DNA of 64,000 nt from Shinisaurus crocodilurus (lineage: Eukaryota; Chordata; Lepidosauria; Squamata; Shinisauridae), in contig CM037879.1 of assembly GCA_021292165.1 (NCBI GenBank), forward strand, positions 22,799,817 through 22,863,816, read 5' to 3'. Below the pieces are notes generated by a model. The model saw only the letters and a program-made list of their open reading frames with translations. It did not search any database and was not told the DNA's origin. Every line of letters begins with the position of its first letter. The stretch's first letter is position 1. Shown here one piece after another: positions 30,780 through 41,412 of the stretch. A program made the translations under genes and the position numbers.

Positions 30780-30905
30780 TTCTCTAACCTGGTGCACTCC
30801 AGATGTATTGGGCTACAGTTCTCATCATCCTCCAGCCAACATGACCAATGGTCAGGGATGATGGGAGTTGTACAAAACATGGGCACCAGGTTAGGGTAGG
30901 CTGCA
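30780..30905. mobile_element. Palindromic ACTACAACTCCC-type element
   Basis: TAACCTGGTGCACTCCAGAT, then CTACAGTTCTCATCATCC, then the reverse arm GGATGATGGGAGTTGTAC and GCACCAGGTTAGGGTAGGCT. Confidence 0.8.
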
Positions 30906-31663
30906 CTGCATGTTCTTAGTTGGGAGGGGAAGGAGATGCAGGGCTGGTGTATTCTGTGGCAGCCACCCATTCTCAGTAACGCGAGGTTCTGTCCTAAGGG
31001 AAACAGAATGGCAGTTTTCATAGAAGCAGCAAATTAGAATTTTTATTACTGCTGTGCAAAGCAGCAGAACAGTGTGCCGTTCTTTTGTGCAAAACAGCCA
31101 TTGCATCTGTCTTGGTGCACATCTGCTAGGTCAGATGGAGCTAACCACATGCCATGAGTGGCACACATTCTTGTAAGCACAGCCTCCCCTGCTTCTGATT
31201 TGTTCAAGGCATATGCTCACCTTCATAACTCAGGCTAAAGAAGAAAATCAAATTGGCAATGTGACTGGAAATACTACACCAGATTGCTTAGTCAGTCCAA
31301 ACACAAAGGCAGTCAAAGATACAAGAAATGTTTTGACTCACTTGTCACTGAACCTCAATACTTATTTACAAAGCTGGCTCCATCCTGGCATTGCATAAAG
31401 CAGTTTTACAAGTCAGAGAACTGTGGCGATGGGAGCACAGCATGGGTAGCAACTGCGCTCTGCTGTGGTCCCCCTGCGACAGCAAATGGTGGCGCACCAC
31501 AGCTGCTGCCTGTGCATGCACTCCCTCTCTCTTATGCCAGAAGGGGAAGGAGTAAGAGAAAGAGAGTGAGAATGCCCATGTGAGAGAAGGATCTCTCACA
31601 CATATTGGCAATGGCAGGAGAAGGGGAGAAGAGTGGGTGGCAGACTGCAGTAAGGGTTGGCTG
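30906..31663. other. No gene recognised
   Basis: Single-copy looking. Overlapping open frames at 31284-31689 on both strands show no domain. Confidence 0.4.
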
Positions 31664-32029
31664 TAGGGTGGCCACTTACGAATTACCAAAAAACTAGAGG
31701 AAATGCATCACCAACCACAAAGGGGATGTGCATTTGCATAAAATTTGCATATGCTAATTTATACATATAGACGCTAATTTAGAAATAATTATTATAGATA
31801 AATAGAAATACAATACACCTCACCATAGTGTAGAAGACTGTGACTGGTTGACTTGTGTGCCCTGCTCAGTCTGCTGTCCAGGTGCTGTCGATGGGCAACT
31901 TCAAGGCCCTACTTTTCCTTCTGATGGTTCATTATCTTTAAACCAGACTTGGACTGGACAGCCCTTCAAATAGAGAATGCCTTCAAACATAGGCTTGTCC
32001 TCTGTGAAAGAGGACAGAAGGCCACCCTA
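31664..32029. mobile_element. Element F, AGGGTGGCC TIRs, copy 2
   Basis: Ends TAGGGTGGCC and GGCCACCCTA. The interior aligns with 21928-22219. This copy is longer (366 bp) because of an extra middle segment. No immediate target duplication is seen. Confidence 0.75.
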
Positions 32030-32625
32030 GACTTGGCTCATAGTGACTGGATTAACAGTTAACTGTCCTTATTGAGCTGGCCAGATTGTGGTATTGTGCA
32101 GTTCCTTTAGCCTAAGAATTTGTGTGAGAGCTGCTAGTGCTAATTGAGGATTTCTAAAAGAAACAGTTTGAAGCCATGGATAATCTCTAACCTGGAAGAA
32201 GAAGGGCTATAGACAGCCTTCCTCATTAGATCAGTCTGCCACATTACTAAGTGGGGCTTCATGAATGGAAAGCCAGTTATTTCCCCATAATCCACAGTAC
32301 TCTGTTACCAAGCTCAAATGACTGTGTAACTTAATGTCTGAGAATTTTTAGCATCAGAAATGTGCAAGTTGAAAAGTGTCAGTTGAATAAGATCAATTAT
32401 CGTTACATTGAGAGGTTTTACCTACTTTTAATGAGCATCTTCTGTAAATACCTTGTGTAAAAAAGGGCAGATGTGGGGCAAAGGGGCTGTGCCCACATTT
32501 TTGTGCTTTCTCTATGTGTCTGTATTTTCATTGCTGTACCATCTTTAAGCGATAATATCTCCCTAAGTCACCATGATTGTTGTAAGTATAGTGGGGTGCT
32601 TAAAAAGGATAAGGAGTAAGTTAAT
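32030..32625. other. No gene recognised
   Basis: AT-rich single-copy looking DNA up to the LTR. Confidence 0.4.
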
Positions 32626-33397
32626 TGTGAAGGACCAGCACCCGGGTCCTATGCGTGAGTTCGGCGCTTAACGGGTTAACCAGCACTGAGTTACAGCCCG
32701 TACAAGCAATTGAAACCGACTAGGAGGTTTGCGCAACAAAAGGAAACTCCAGCCCTTTGTATGACCAAATAAGGCTTTTATTTTCTATACAATATATACG
32801 GAGTGGAACTAATAACTTTCTAGGAATACTATAACGTCAACATGACCTGACGTGATCTCCGAGTTTATCAATGAACGGGTTTCCAGGCTAGCGCATTGGG
32901 ATTAGTCAGTTACCTTAGACTAAAGACTTTACGCTGGTCAGTTTCAGCCTGGCTCCGGATCTGCCCGATCCGGGGAAGAGAACAGCTTATCCCAGCCGCT
33001 GCTGGAGGACGAACTTGACGAAAGCAACCCGTGTTCCCAACAACCCCCAAAAGGAGGGGAGAGGGGGTTTCTACCCCTGAGTTTCCCGCTCTCTCCGCCC
33101 CTGCAGTCAGGTGGGGCTTATGCCTGCCCCTTCGTGTCAGGTGAGCTTATTCCTGCCCGGGAAAAGAAGGTGACGTGTTGGGTACTTTACAGCTCTTTGA
33201 GACTGCCCTGCTAGTTTTATGGTCTTGATGGTCCTTTCCTGGGTTTTGTGGAATCCAACCGAGGCCCTCCATTGTTGGTATGCGGATCCGTCTGGCTACT
33301 TCCTCATCTCTCCAGCCTCCCTCCCCCGCCCCCCGGGGAAAGAGACTGAGGTGTACGTGTGCGTGTGCATGTGTACTCGTGTCAGGCTTTCTCCACA
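32626..33397 (-). mobile_element. Complete solo LTR, copy C, with 5-bp target duplication
   Basis: In forward reading it starts TGTGAAGGACC and ends GGCTTTCTCCACA, the inverse of copy B. TTAAT flanks it at 32621-32625 and 33398-33402. Length is 772 bp. On its own sense strand an AATAAA polyadenylation signal lies near 32780. The shared body includes GGAACTAATA near 32804 and CAGCTCTTTGAGACTGC near 33190. No internal region remains, so it is a solo LTR. Confidence 0.92.
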
Positions 33398-33547
33398 TTA
33401 ATATTGTTCAGGATCACTTCTAAGTTGATCCTAAAGGGATTTAAAAATCATTAAAAGAATGATAGTGACAAAGTATCATCCTTGAGTGAACAGAAAGCAT
33501 AAAGCATGGACACATCCTTTTTTTGTGTTGCTTCTGGTAATGTCTGA

Positions 33548-33685
33548 AGCTGGGGCCAGGACCAGCTCCAGGTCTGTAGGATCCCTGGGCACAGTGCTTT
33601 CAGTGGGCCTCTTGGTGGATGAACAAGGTTCCCCCCAGTAGGCTTAGCAGGTGGCCCTGCAGTGGTAGCAATGATGGTGAGTAGC
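33548..33685 (+). repeat. Unclassified interspersed repeat C, partial copy
   Basis: GGACCAGCTCCAGG, GGATCCCTGGGCACAGTGCT and TTCAGTGGGCC match the left part of 48282-48612. Confidence 0.5.
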
Positions 33686-33744
33686 CTGGCATTGGGTGGT
33701 GCTGACCGGAACACCAGCCAGGCCCACACCAGACTCGTTGTTGG

Positions 33745-34060
33745 CACCACCATGTTCATTTCCCCACAGTGCAACGCTGTTTGTATGTCTGGTGTCGCAT
33801 TTGGGGGAATTAAAATGGCAGCGAGGGTGGGTCCAGCCATATGGAGTTGCTGTTCGTGTCAGTGCTACCCCCTTCCACCGCTGCTGTCAAGTTGCTCCTT
33901 GTGGACAGGTAGCCTGGCAGCAGGTGACCTGACAGTGGTGCTGGCACAAGTACAGGGACCCTGCAGCTGGACCCGCCTCCACTGCCATTTTAATTCTCCC
34001 ACAATGCAATGCCATGCATACATATGGGATTGCATTGTGCGGGAATGAAATTGGCATTGG
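33745..34060. mobile_element. Foldback element with AATTAAAATGGCAG arms
   Basis: GGGGGAATTAAAATGGCAGC near 33811 pairs with CTGCCATTTTAATTCTCCC-like sequence near 33982. An inner hairpin ATTCTCCCACAATGCAATGC / GCATTGTGCGGGAAT spans 33993-34048. It is non-coding. Confidence 0.68.
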
Positions 34061-35274
34061 TGAGTAACACTGTGTTAGCCGTGCACTCCTTTTAGTGCTG
34101 GGTAAATATATATAAAATTAAGAGGGGCAGCAGCACCAAACCATGTTGTGTGCTAGCATCAGGTCTAGCTGGGGATCATGTATCTCCTCTGTGGTGAGAT
34201 ATGTGAGCTGCTCATACCAACTTCACAGGGGAGATGTGTGAGCCCCCAGTTTCAACACTGCAGAGAAGTGTGAAAACAGAGAATGCATGCCACTTGCACC
34301 ACCTGTTCCTGTTGTGAGATGTAGCATCAAAAGCCGCTCATCATCCAGAACACAGAAAAACAGGTTCTCATGTTGAAAAATGGCTTGAAATAAAATCCCC
34401 AAAATCTGGTATTTATGGCAGCTTTGCATTGGCCTTATTAAAGAGGGCCGTGCCTTGAAAAATATGTCACACCCACAAATAATTTCTCCGTTTGTCTGTC
34501 TGTTTTACTGATGGCTTCTGTGGGTACATCCCTATTTTGTTCTTGTGCACATGCTTTACGAAAATATATATTATTCAGGATTCCACAGGGAGGATGTTCT
34601 TAGATTTCACAATCTTTGATATTTATGCTGAGATCATGCAATACAGATTTTTTCCGGAGGGAGCCCTTTCTATTACTGTCAGATTGCCCAGGAGATATGA
34701 AAGCCAGATGACTTGCAACTGTTAACAACTAAAGAGACTTTAAAAAAGAAGAAATAATTGTTTTGATTTTCTATGACACTGCATTTAACGTTTTCACCTG
34801 GACTTGAATACGTTCTGCTTGTCAACTTGTAACCACATCTAAGATGTAGATGTGGAAAAGTTGGGTAAACATTTTTGCAGCTAAATTTTCATTCTGGCAC
34901 TCAGAGTTGCACAATAGCAGGCAAAATGTGTTCACCATTGTTCTAACACAAAGGAATATAATTAAACATTGCACATTAACATTGTAGTCTGTGCTTTTAT
35001 TTTCCTTTGTTCGGCCTGGCTTATCACTTGGCCATATGGTTTGCTAAAGCCAACTTTAAATTCCTCCCGCATTTAAAAGATGTGGCAATATGATATGCTG
35101 TGATATAAACATGTTTAATATTAATTTAGCAGTATATTCTGAACTTGGGCAAATATTGATACCTCATTATACAGGCTTTCAGGATATGTAATGGTATAAA
35201 TCTTATGGGTCAGGATCCTACAAACATACTAAGCCCCCCCCCCCCCACAGAACACACCCAAGCATCTCTAGAAT
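34061..35274. other. AT-rich, no gene recognised
   Basis: Contains a C homopolymer near 35234-35247. Otherwise single-copy looking. Confidence 0.4.
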
Positions 35275-35640
35275 CATAGAATCATAGAAAAGTAGAGTTG
35301 GAAGGCCATCGAGTCCAACCCCCTGCTCAATGCAGGAATCCAGGCCAAAGCATCCCTGACAGATGGTTGTCCAGCTGCACCTTGAATGCCTCCAGATTGG
35401 GAGAGCCCACCACCTCCCTAGGTAGTTGGTTCCATTGTCTTATTGCTCTGACAGTCAGGAAATTTTTCCTGATGTTTAGGTGGAATCTGGGTTCCTGTAA
35501 CTTGAGCCCATTATTCCGTGTCCTGCAAACTGGGATGATCGAGAAGAGATCCTGGCCCTCCTCTGTGTGACAACCCTTTAAGTACTGGAAGAGTGCTATC
35601 ATATCTCCCCTCAGTCTCCTCTTCTGAAGGCTAAACATGC
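35275..35640 (-). mobile_element. CR1 LINE 3' end, intact C-terminal frame
   Basis: The minus strand encodes about 100 residues of the CR1 ORF2 C terminus without a stop. Characteristic blocks are FSLQKRRLRGDMI, NNGLKLQEPRF, NFLTVRAIRQWNQLP and LDNHLSGML. The 3' end is the ATTCTATGATTC-type octamer tail (here AGAATCATAGAATCATAG). It is 5' truncated just before the FSLQK block, as usual for CR1. Confidence 0.93.
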
Positions 35641-35689
35641 CTTAACACTCTGAGAATTGCAATATTGTGTGAGGCACCTCTCTAAGGAA

Positions 35690-35880
35690 TTACACAGAAA
35701 GCTGCCTCATAGCAAGTTAGACCATTGGTCCACCAACATCAGTATTGCACTGACACAAGCTGTGGTTCTCCAGGGTTTCAGACAGGGGTCTTCCCAGCCC
35801 TCCCTGGAGATGGCAGAGATTGAAACTGGGACCTTCTATATGCATAGCAGTATGCTTCCATGGAGCTATGGCCCTCTGGA
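35690..35880 (-). mobile_element. tRNA-derived SINE
   Basis: Reverse-strand copy: GAAAGCTGCCTCATAGCAAG (3' body), CTCCAGGGTTTCAGACAGG, GATTGAAACTGGGACCTTCT (B box region) and GGAGCTATGGCCCTC (head). Confidence 0.85.
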
Positions 35881-35924
35881 AAAATAACAGGAACCTTCTT
35901 ATACTGCTTTAGACCATTACTCTG

Positions 35925-36238
35925 GCTCAGCTTGTCTGAGTGTGGAAAGCTAAGCAGGGTCAAGCCTGGTTATTACTTGGATGGGAGACCCCTCCTCTAG
36001 TTTCCTGCATTGAGCAGCGGGTTGGACTCATAGATTCATAGATCATAGAGTTGGAAGGAGCCTACAAGGCTATCGAGCCCAACCCCCTGCTCAATGCAGG
36101 AAACTAGAGGAGGGGTCTCCCATCCAAGTAACAACCAGGCCTGACCCTGCTTAGCTTTCCACGCTCAGACAAGCTGAGCCAGCGTAAGCCACTCGATGGC
36201 CTTGTAGGCCCCTTCCAACTCTATGATCTATGAAATCC
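35925..36238 (+). mobile_element. 5S-headed SINE interrupted by a second 5S-SINE
   Basis: The forward copy begins GGCTCAGCTTGTCTGAGTGT, with AAGCTAAGCAGGGTCAAGCC and TTGGATGGGAGACCCC. It breaks off after GGGTTGGACTC at 36029 and resumes at 36195 with GATGGCCTTGTAGGCCCC. The gap is filled by an inverted copy of the same element. Confidence 0.88.
36030..36190 (-). mobile_element. 5S-headed SINE inserted in another 5S-SINE
   Basis: Full-length inverted copy. ACTC occurs on both sides (36026-36029 and 36191-36194), a possible short target duplication. Its head end reads CTGAGCCAGCGTAAGCC on the plus strand. Confidence 0.87.
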
Positions 36239-36261
36239 ATGAGTACTATTTAATCTACAGT

Positions 36262-36396
36262 GACTTGCAGTGAGTGGCTCTCCAGGGTTTTAGACAGGAG
36301 TCTTTCCCAATTCTACCTGGAGATATCAGGGTTTGAACCAGGGATGTTTTGCAAGCAAAGAATGTGTTCTACCACTGAGCTATGGCCCTTCCCATA
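36262..36396 (-). mobile_element. tRNA-derived SINE, partial
   Basis: GGCTCTCCAGGGTTTTAGAC, AGGGTTTGAACCAGGGATG (B box) and ACCACTGAGCTATGGCCCTT (A box). The 3' body is truncated. Confidence 0.83.
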
Positions 36397-37202
36397 GATT
36401 GCACATAGTTGGTTAACCATGTGCAAAGGAAGAGGCAAAGAAGAGGCAATTTCATGAGGCACAGCTCGTGAGACAGGCATGAAAAAGTCGCACCTACTGA
36501 AATGCCCTCCTTTGTACATCTTGTCGCCCTATGCACAAGCTTCCTGTTAGAAGCTCAGGCCTGAGAGCAGATGAGTCGCTTGAGGCAGCCCCCACTGGTG
36601 CAGTTGGTGCGGAGAGCGAGAACCTTAATGCCTCCCTCACCAACCAACACATTGTGCAGACTGATGAAAGTCTGAGGGTCTTTCTTTATACCTAGAAGTG
36701 GTGCTAGATTGGCTCTCTAGTGTCACCCGACTTCTGTTGTAGCTGGGCAAAGAGCGAGTTCAATATTTAGGGTATGATTTGGTAAGAAATACAAGGCATC
36801 TCTCGAGTGATAGAGTACACTTCCAAGCCAGGAGGAGTAGACTGCCAGCTGGAATAGCCTGTAGCTCCTTCCTCAGAGAGGTGGCACAGAGAGTCCGTAC
36901 TTGAACTGGAGGGCTCCTGGTTCAAGCCCGACACCGCCTGCCTGGTTCCTCCCTTATCTCCTTGGGGAAAGCCATGCATATGCATTCAAGCAAACATTTA
37001 CCTCTCCTAATTTTAATGCAGTGTAGGCTGGACTTTATTGTTCTGGGAATTCAGGCTTGCACCTTCCTGTCCCCGCCATCCCATACTGTTTCCTACACTT
37101 TGGATGTAGTACTAAACCCTCATTCTTGTCCTCCACAGACTAAACTCCTAGGGTACTCCTCTGCAGGTAGGAGAGGGCCCCCACCTGTCTGTATCCTGGT
37201 AT
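36397..37202. other. No gene recognised
   Basis: A B-box-like GGTTCAAGCCC near 36921 is isolated. I do not call it a SINE. Confidence 0.4.
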
Positions 37203-37310
37203 CATGTGTTGGGGAATGTGTGACCTTCCAGATGTTGTTGGACTGCAGCTCCCATCAGCCCTAGGCGTAGCCAATGGTGAGGGAAGTTGGGAGTTGCAGT
37301 CCCAACAATT
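37203..37310. mobile_element. Palindromic GCAGCTCCCATCAG-type element
   Basis: CCAGATGTTGTTGGACTGCA, GCTCCCATCAGCCCTAGG, then GGGAGTTGCAGTCCCAACAA. It belongs to the same group as 45414-45547. Confidence 0.78.
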
Positions 37311-37311
37311 T

Positions 37312-37760
37312 ATTATTTATTTTTTAAAAATTCTAGGGCCCCTTTCTGGAAAAACAACAATCAAGGCGGTTTACCCAAAAAAAAATAAATCAATAAACAA
37401 AGATCACCAACAAATAAAAAATAATAAAAACTTAAAATAACCTTAAAAACCATAACACCAATTTAAAAAACCAGATTAAAAAGATATGTCTCTTGACCCC
37501 CTTCCTGAATGCAGAGAGAGTGCAATCCAGTCGTGACTCCAGCAGCAGGAGTACATTCCAGAGTCTGGGAGCAACACGGGAGAAAGCCCTTTCCCGCATG
37601 CCCGACAGATGGGACTCTATAAGCAAGGGTATCTTGAAAAGGGCCTCTAGTAACCAAGCAGGTTCAAACTGAGACAAGTGGTCCCTCAAGATAGCTAGGC
37701 CCTAAGTCATTTAGAGGTTTGAAGGTTAAAACCAACACCTTGAATTGAGTCCACAAAACA
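37312..37760 (-). mobile_element. L2-type LINE 3' end
   Basis: The minus-strand frame includes AFSRVAPRLWNVL, the conserved L2 ORF2 C-terminal block. An A-rich 3' region with GGCGGTTTACCCAAAAAA follows. It is 5' truncated. Confidence 0.82.
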
Positions 37761-38032
37761 GTTGGCAACCAGTGCAAATCTTATGCTGTCTCTGCCAAGG
37801 TTACATCCACCTGACCTGCCTCAGTGTTGGAGTTTAAGTCAAGGCGAATCTGAGCAACTTTATCCTCAAAAAATTAGGCAAATGGTTCACAGTGAGCCTC
37901 TGGCTGTTCTGGCCCTGTTCTGTTCTGACCATACATTCCCCAGCCCTCTAATTGAGAGATGATATTTGACCCAGTTTCCATGCCTATGGCTGGAGACAGA
38001 TGATATCCTTAAGAACTGAAAGTGGTAAGTGG
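37761..38032. other. No feature recognised
   Basis: Single-copy looking DNA. Confidence 0.4.
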
Positions 38033-38261
38033 TACACACACACACACCATGGGCTGGGTTCACGTGACGCAACACAATAAGCCATGGTGGCTTATAAGCC
38101 ATGTTTGTTTCAGGGTGGCTTGTCGTGTTGTCTGAACCCAGCAGCATGGTTTGTTAACCATGCACAAGCCACGCTGGCTGGGTTCAGACAATATGACAAG
38201 CCACTATGAAACAAACATGGCTTATAAGCCACCATGGCTTATCATGTTGTGTGAACCCAGT

Positions 38262-38287
<26 letters not shown>
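38033..38287. repeat. (CA)n microsatellite split by a foldback
   Basis: CA runs at 38033-38047 and 38262-38287 flank the palindromic element. They were probably one tract before the insertion. Confidence 0.85.
38051..38260. mobile_element. Nested palindromic foldback, CTGGGTTCAC ends
   Basis: Almost the whole 210 bp is an inverted repeat. The left arm CTGGGTTCACGTGACGCAAC continues through AAGCCATGGTGGCTTATAAG to GTCTGAACCCAG, and the right arm repeats it in reverse. Each arm itself begins CTGGGTTC and ends GAACCCAG, so the structure looks like two small elements head to head around TGGTTTGTTAACCATG. Confidence 0.85.
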
Positions 38288-38292
<5 letters not shown>

Positions 38293-38397
38293 TTTTGTTT
38301 CTAGTCAAACAGGTTCTGTGGGTTTTTTAAGCAATAGAAAAACCTGGTGAACCTGTTTACCAGAGGCGATAGCAGGATGAGTGTAAATAGTATGAGC

Positions 38398-38530
38398 AGT
38401 TATTGCTCCCGCATACGGATGGCCATCTGTCAGGGATGCTATAGTTGCATTGCAGATGCTGCACTGAGAAGGAGGTTGGACTAGATGACCTCCAAGGTCC
38501 TTTCTACCCCTGTAATTCTATGATTTTATA
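38398..38530 (+). mobile_element. CR1 LINE 3' end, short
   Basis: GGCCATCTGTCAGGGATGCT, GAAGGAGGTTGGACTAGATG, ACCTCCAAGGTCC and TAATTCTATGATTTTA. Only the last part of the coding region and the tail remain. Confidence 0.85.
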
Positions 38531-38731
38531 TCAACTTCAACATTGAAAAAAAATAATCTGCAGTGTCTCCTGGAACTTTTCCCATGGATTTCTAGCCTGG
38601 CAACTTAAACATACTGACATTATTTAACAGTGGTGGGACTTTTCTAAGCGCATGTATTAAGGATCAGGATATTTTTAAATGAGAAAATCTGATTGTGAAA
38701 TAGGTATTCTCAGACTCTACACCCAGGCCTG

Positions 38732-38890
38732 TGGCTTACGCTGGCTCAGCTTGTCTGAGCGTGGAAAGCTAAGCAGGGTCAGGCCTGGTTATTACTTGGA
38801 TGGGAGACCCCTCCTCTAGTTTCCTGCATTGAGCAGGGGGTTGGACTCGATGGCCTTGTAGGCTCCCTCCAACTCTATGATCTATGAAAT
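38732..38890 (+). mobile_element. 5S rRNA-headed SINE, full length
   Basis: GCTTACGCTGGCTCAGCTTG starts it. The 5S block AAGCTAAGCAGGGTCAGGCC to GATGGGAGACC (38766-38809) differs from vertebrate 5S rRNA at about two positions in 44. The tail TTGGACTCGATGGCCTTGTA and CTATGATCTATGAAAT is CR1-like. Confidence 0.93.
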
Positions 38891-39344
38891 GTAGATAGAA
38901 GACATTTTACATAGTGCTTGCATGATTTGTGTGATGGTCCAAGAATTCTGTTTTGTTGTTTAATTATTTATTATATGGGGTTCTACGATGTGGGTTGCCA
39001 ACTGACCAGAAAAAAATGGTCTGGCCTGCTCTTGTGGTTTTAACAAAAGCTACATCTGCTGAATCAGCAGGTGAAGCTTTTGACAGTGTGGGAGATCAGC
39101 ATTTTCACCTGCTAATGTCAGCAAGCCATCAAACCACTCCTAAAAGCACAGCTACAGAGGCCAGTTAAAAAACTGACTCTATTTGGAACTCCCTCCCCTT
39201 CGGTTTCCTCTGAATGTTTATGCATTGGGGTGGGTGGGGATCTAGCTGATTTTGAAAGAACTATTGTAGGTAATGTGGACATCTGGTTTCATTTGGCTCT
39301 TGATTGGATTATGAGAACTTCCAGAACCAGAATTCCTAATGTGG
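38891..39344. other. No gene recognised
   Basis: Single-copy looking DNA. Confidence 0.4.
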
Positions 39345-39500
39345 TGTTCCAAAACTCTTCTGGCACCTCACTATTAATCCCTTTTTACAGATGGGGAAAT
39401 TGGGGTTGGGATTGTGAATTTCTCAAAGCCACACAGTGAGTTAATGGCAGAGACAGGACCTCAGTCCTGCTCTCCAAAATCCAAGGTCAACTTTCTGTTG
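39345..39500 (-). mobile_element. MIR-like CORE-SINE
   Basis: AATCCCTTTTTACAGATGGG, TTCTCAAAGCCACACAGTGA, GTTAATGGCAGAGACAGGAC and CTCAGTCCTGC follow reverse-strand MIR order clearly. Confidence 0.75.
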
Positions 39501-39651
39501 GAGGGCTACTGTTAGACCTGCACCACCTAGTTGTTGTTGTTTTGTTGTTTTTTGAGTAAATAAGGTGGTATATAAATGTTAAAAATGAATAAAGAAATGT
39601 TTTATGAATGGATAACTGAGACTTAGAGTGATTTGCCCAATAATGAGCTCA

Positions 39652-39900
39652 AGTTACAGGAACCTAGATTCCACCTAAGCATCAGGAAAAATTTCCTGAC
39701 TGTCAGAGCGATAAGACAATGGAACCAACTACCTAGGGAGGTGGTGGGCCCTCCCACTCTGGAGGCATTCAAGGTGCAGCTGGATAGCCATCTGTCAGGG
39801 ATGCTTTGACCTGGATTCCTGCATTGAGCAGGGGGTTGGACTCGATGGCCTGGTAGGCCCCTTCCAACTCTACTTTTCTATGATTCTATGATTCTATGAC
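39652..39900 (+). mobile_element. CR1 LINE 3' end
   Basis: GGAACCTAGATTCCACCTAA, TTCCTGACTGTCAGAGCGAT, ATGGAACCAACTACCTAGGG and TCCTGCATTGAGCAGGGGGT, ending in TCTATGATTCTATGATTCTA. It is preceded by a MIR scrap near 39596. Confidence 0.92.
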
Positions 39901-40330
39901 CCTTTCTCTGCATGGGTTCCTGCCATCAGTCAGGATGAACCTCCTGACACACCCTAATCTGTCCAGCTGCTTGGGGAGTTTCTGAGCCCTTTTGCCAAGA
40001 ACCCCTCGCTTCAGCCCAGACCTAGGAAAAGAAAAAGGCAGGTATTTTGGACTTTCCTTCCCAAAGCCCAGGAACAGAGAGCTTACTAAAACGCTTTAAA
40101 AAAAAAAAAAACTTCCAACACAAGTGTTAGCATTGTAACCGGTCTTTCACATGGGGAAGAGTTCATTCAGAAATCCTTTTTAAAACAACACAGCCAAGTG
40201 TTCAAATATAAAAAGGAGTTTATTCAAGGAAAGAAAGAGAAATAAGGGGGGAGGGGGACCAGAGAAGGCAACAATCACACTCGTACCCAGAATTCCAAAT
40301 ACAATCAAAAAGTCAGTCTAATTTATCTAG
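39901..40330. other. No gene recognised
   Basis: Contains an A homopolymer near 40098-40111. Confidence 0.4.
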
Positions 40331-40760
40331 GCTGCAATCCAATCCAGATGCCCGTAGCCCTCCGACCTCAGAGGATGGTGGGCATCCTATGGAGAGCAGG
40401 AGGAGTGCCTGAGGTGAAGGTCGCCTCCATGTTCCTCCCTCCCTGCAAAACACGTAGACGGCTGATTTCGACTGTCTAAGTGTTGTGCCTCAGAGTGTGA
40501 GGAAAGGAGGCTGAGGTGCTGCCAGGATGCATTGTATCATAGCAGTGCCTGTCTCCTCCCCTCCTTCCCCACCCCCTGGAATGCCCACTCAACCTCATCT
40601 CTGAGGTTGTCCTTGCAACCTGGGAGCTGCAGCCGGCACAGTTCTTTCCATGCTAGTTGCAAGGGCAGGAAGGGTACTCAGAGACTCAGCTCTGACATCG
40701 GAGCTGAGTCTCCAAAAAATCTATGTCCATCTAGACTCTGTCAGAACACATCTGGCTTCC
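40331..40760. mobile_element. Non-autonomous DNA element, GCAATCC-end family, copy 2
   Basis: It begins GCTGCAATCCAATCCAGATG and aligns with 1699-2073. The hairpin CAGCTCTGACATCGGAGCTG lies near 40688. The right end is degraded after ATGTCCATCTAGACTCTG. Confidence 0.65.
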
Positions 40761-41057
40761 AGTTACATGGTATATAAAAAAGCTCTAGAAAGACTATGGG
40801 GATTTTTTTTTTATAGGGATCTTGGCTCAGTAAAAGCCAGTCCCTTTGCAGAGACTGATGGCTGGTCAGTCCAATACCACAATGCATTTCTGATGTCAGT
40901 GGTCTAGTCAGCAAATCAGAAAATTACCTAGTGGCTGGACCCACCTTCTTAATGACAGTAACTTGCAGTTCAAAAACCCAAGGTGGTTGGTTGGAACCAG
41001 TCAGCCTATTCAACAAAAGGGATTAAGGTTTTGTTCACATTTTGGGAGGCAAAACTT

Positions 41058-41308
41058 CAGTCATGCCTTGGATTGAGAGCATAATTCGTTCCGGAAACGT
41101 ACTTGTAATCCAAAACACTCTTATATCAAAATGAAATGCCCCCCAAAAAAATTTGTACAGAGATTTTTAATTTAAGCCGTACTACAGTACTTGTATTGTA
41201 TGCAAGATGTTGCTTGTATATCAAGTAAAAAAAAATTAAATATTTAAAAATTTGCTTGTTTTGCAAAACGCTCTCAAACCAAGTTACTTGCAATCCAAGG
41301 TATTGCTG
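41058..41308 (-). mobile_element. Tigger-like mariner MITE, copy 1
   Basis: CAGTCATGCCTTGGATTG at the left and CAATCCAAGGTATTGCTG at the right are inverted repeats. The interior (GCGTTTTGCAAGAC-type sequence, AATTTAAGCCGTACTACAGT) matches 44785-45034. TA follows the right end, and TT precedes the left. Confidence 0.85.
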
Positions 41309-41339
41309 TATTCAGGTTGCCCAGCAGGGTGCCAACTGA

Positions 41340-41412
41340 CCAGATGCTGGCTGGGGCATGCTGGGAGTTGTAGGCCTTTTTTCTGTCTAAACTTGCATAG
41401 GATTGCGCCTTA
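41340..41412. mobile_element. GCAATCCTAT MITE, type b, right half
   Basis: GCTGGCTGGGGCATGCTGGG, TTGTAGGCC, TTTCTGTCTAAACTTGC and ATAGGATTGCGCC. Confidence 0.75.

Noticed and set aside
36800..36935. GGTTCAAGCCC B-box-like motif as another SINE
   Set aside because: No matching A box or SINE body around it.
38766..38809. Match to 5S rRNA, considered as a 5S rRNA gene or pseudogene
   Set aside because: Only the middle of 5S is present, always joined to the same CR1-like tail in several copies, so it is a SINE head.
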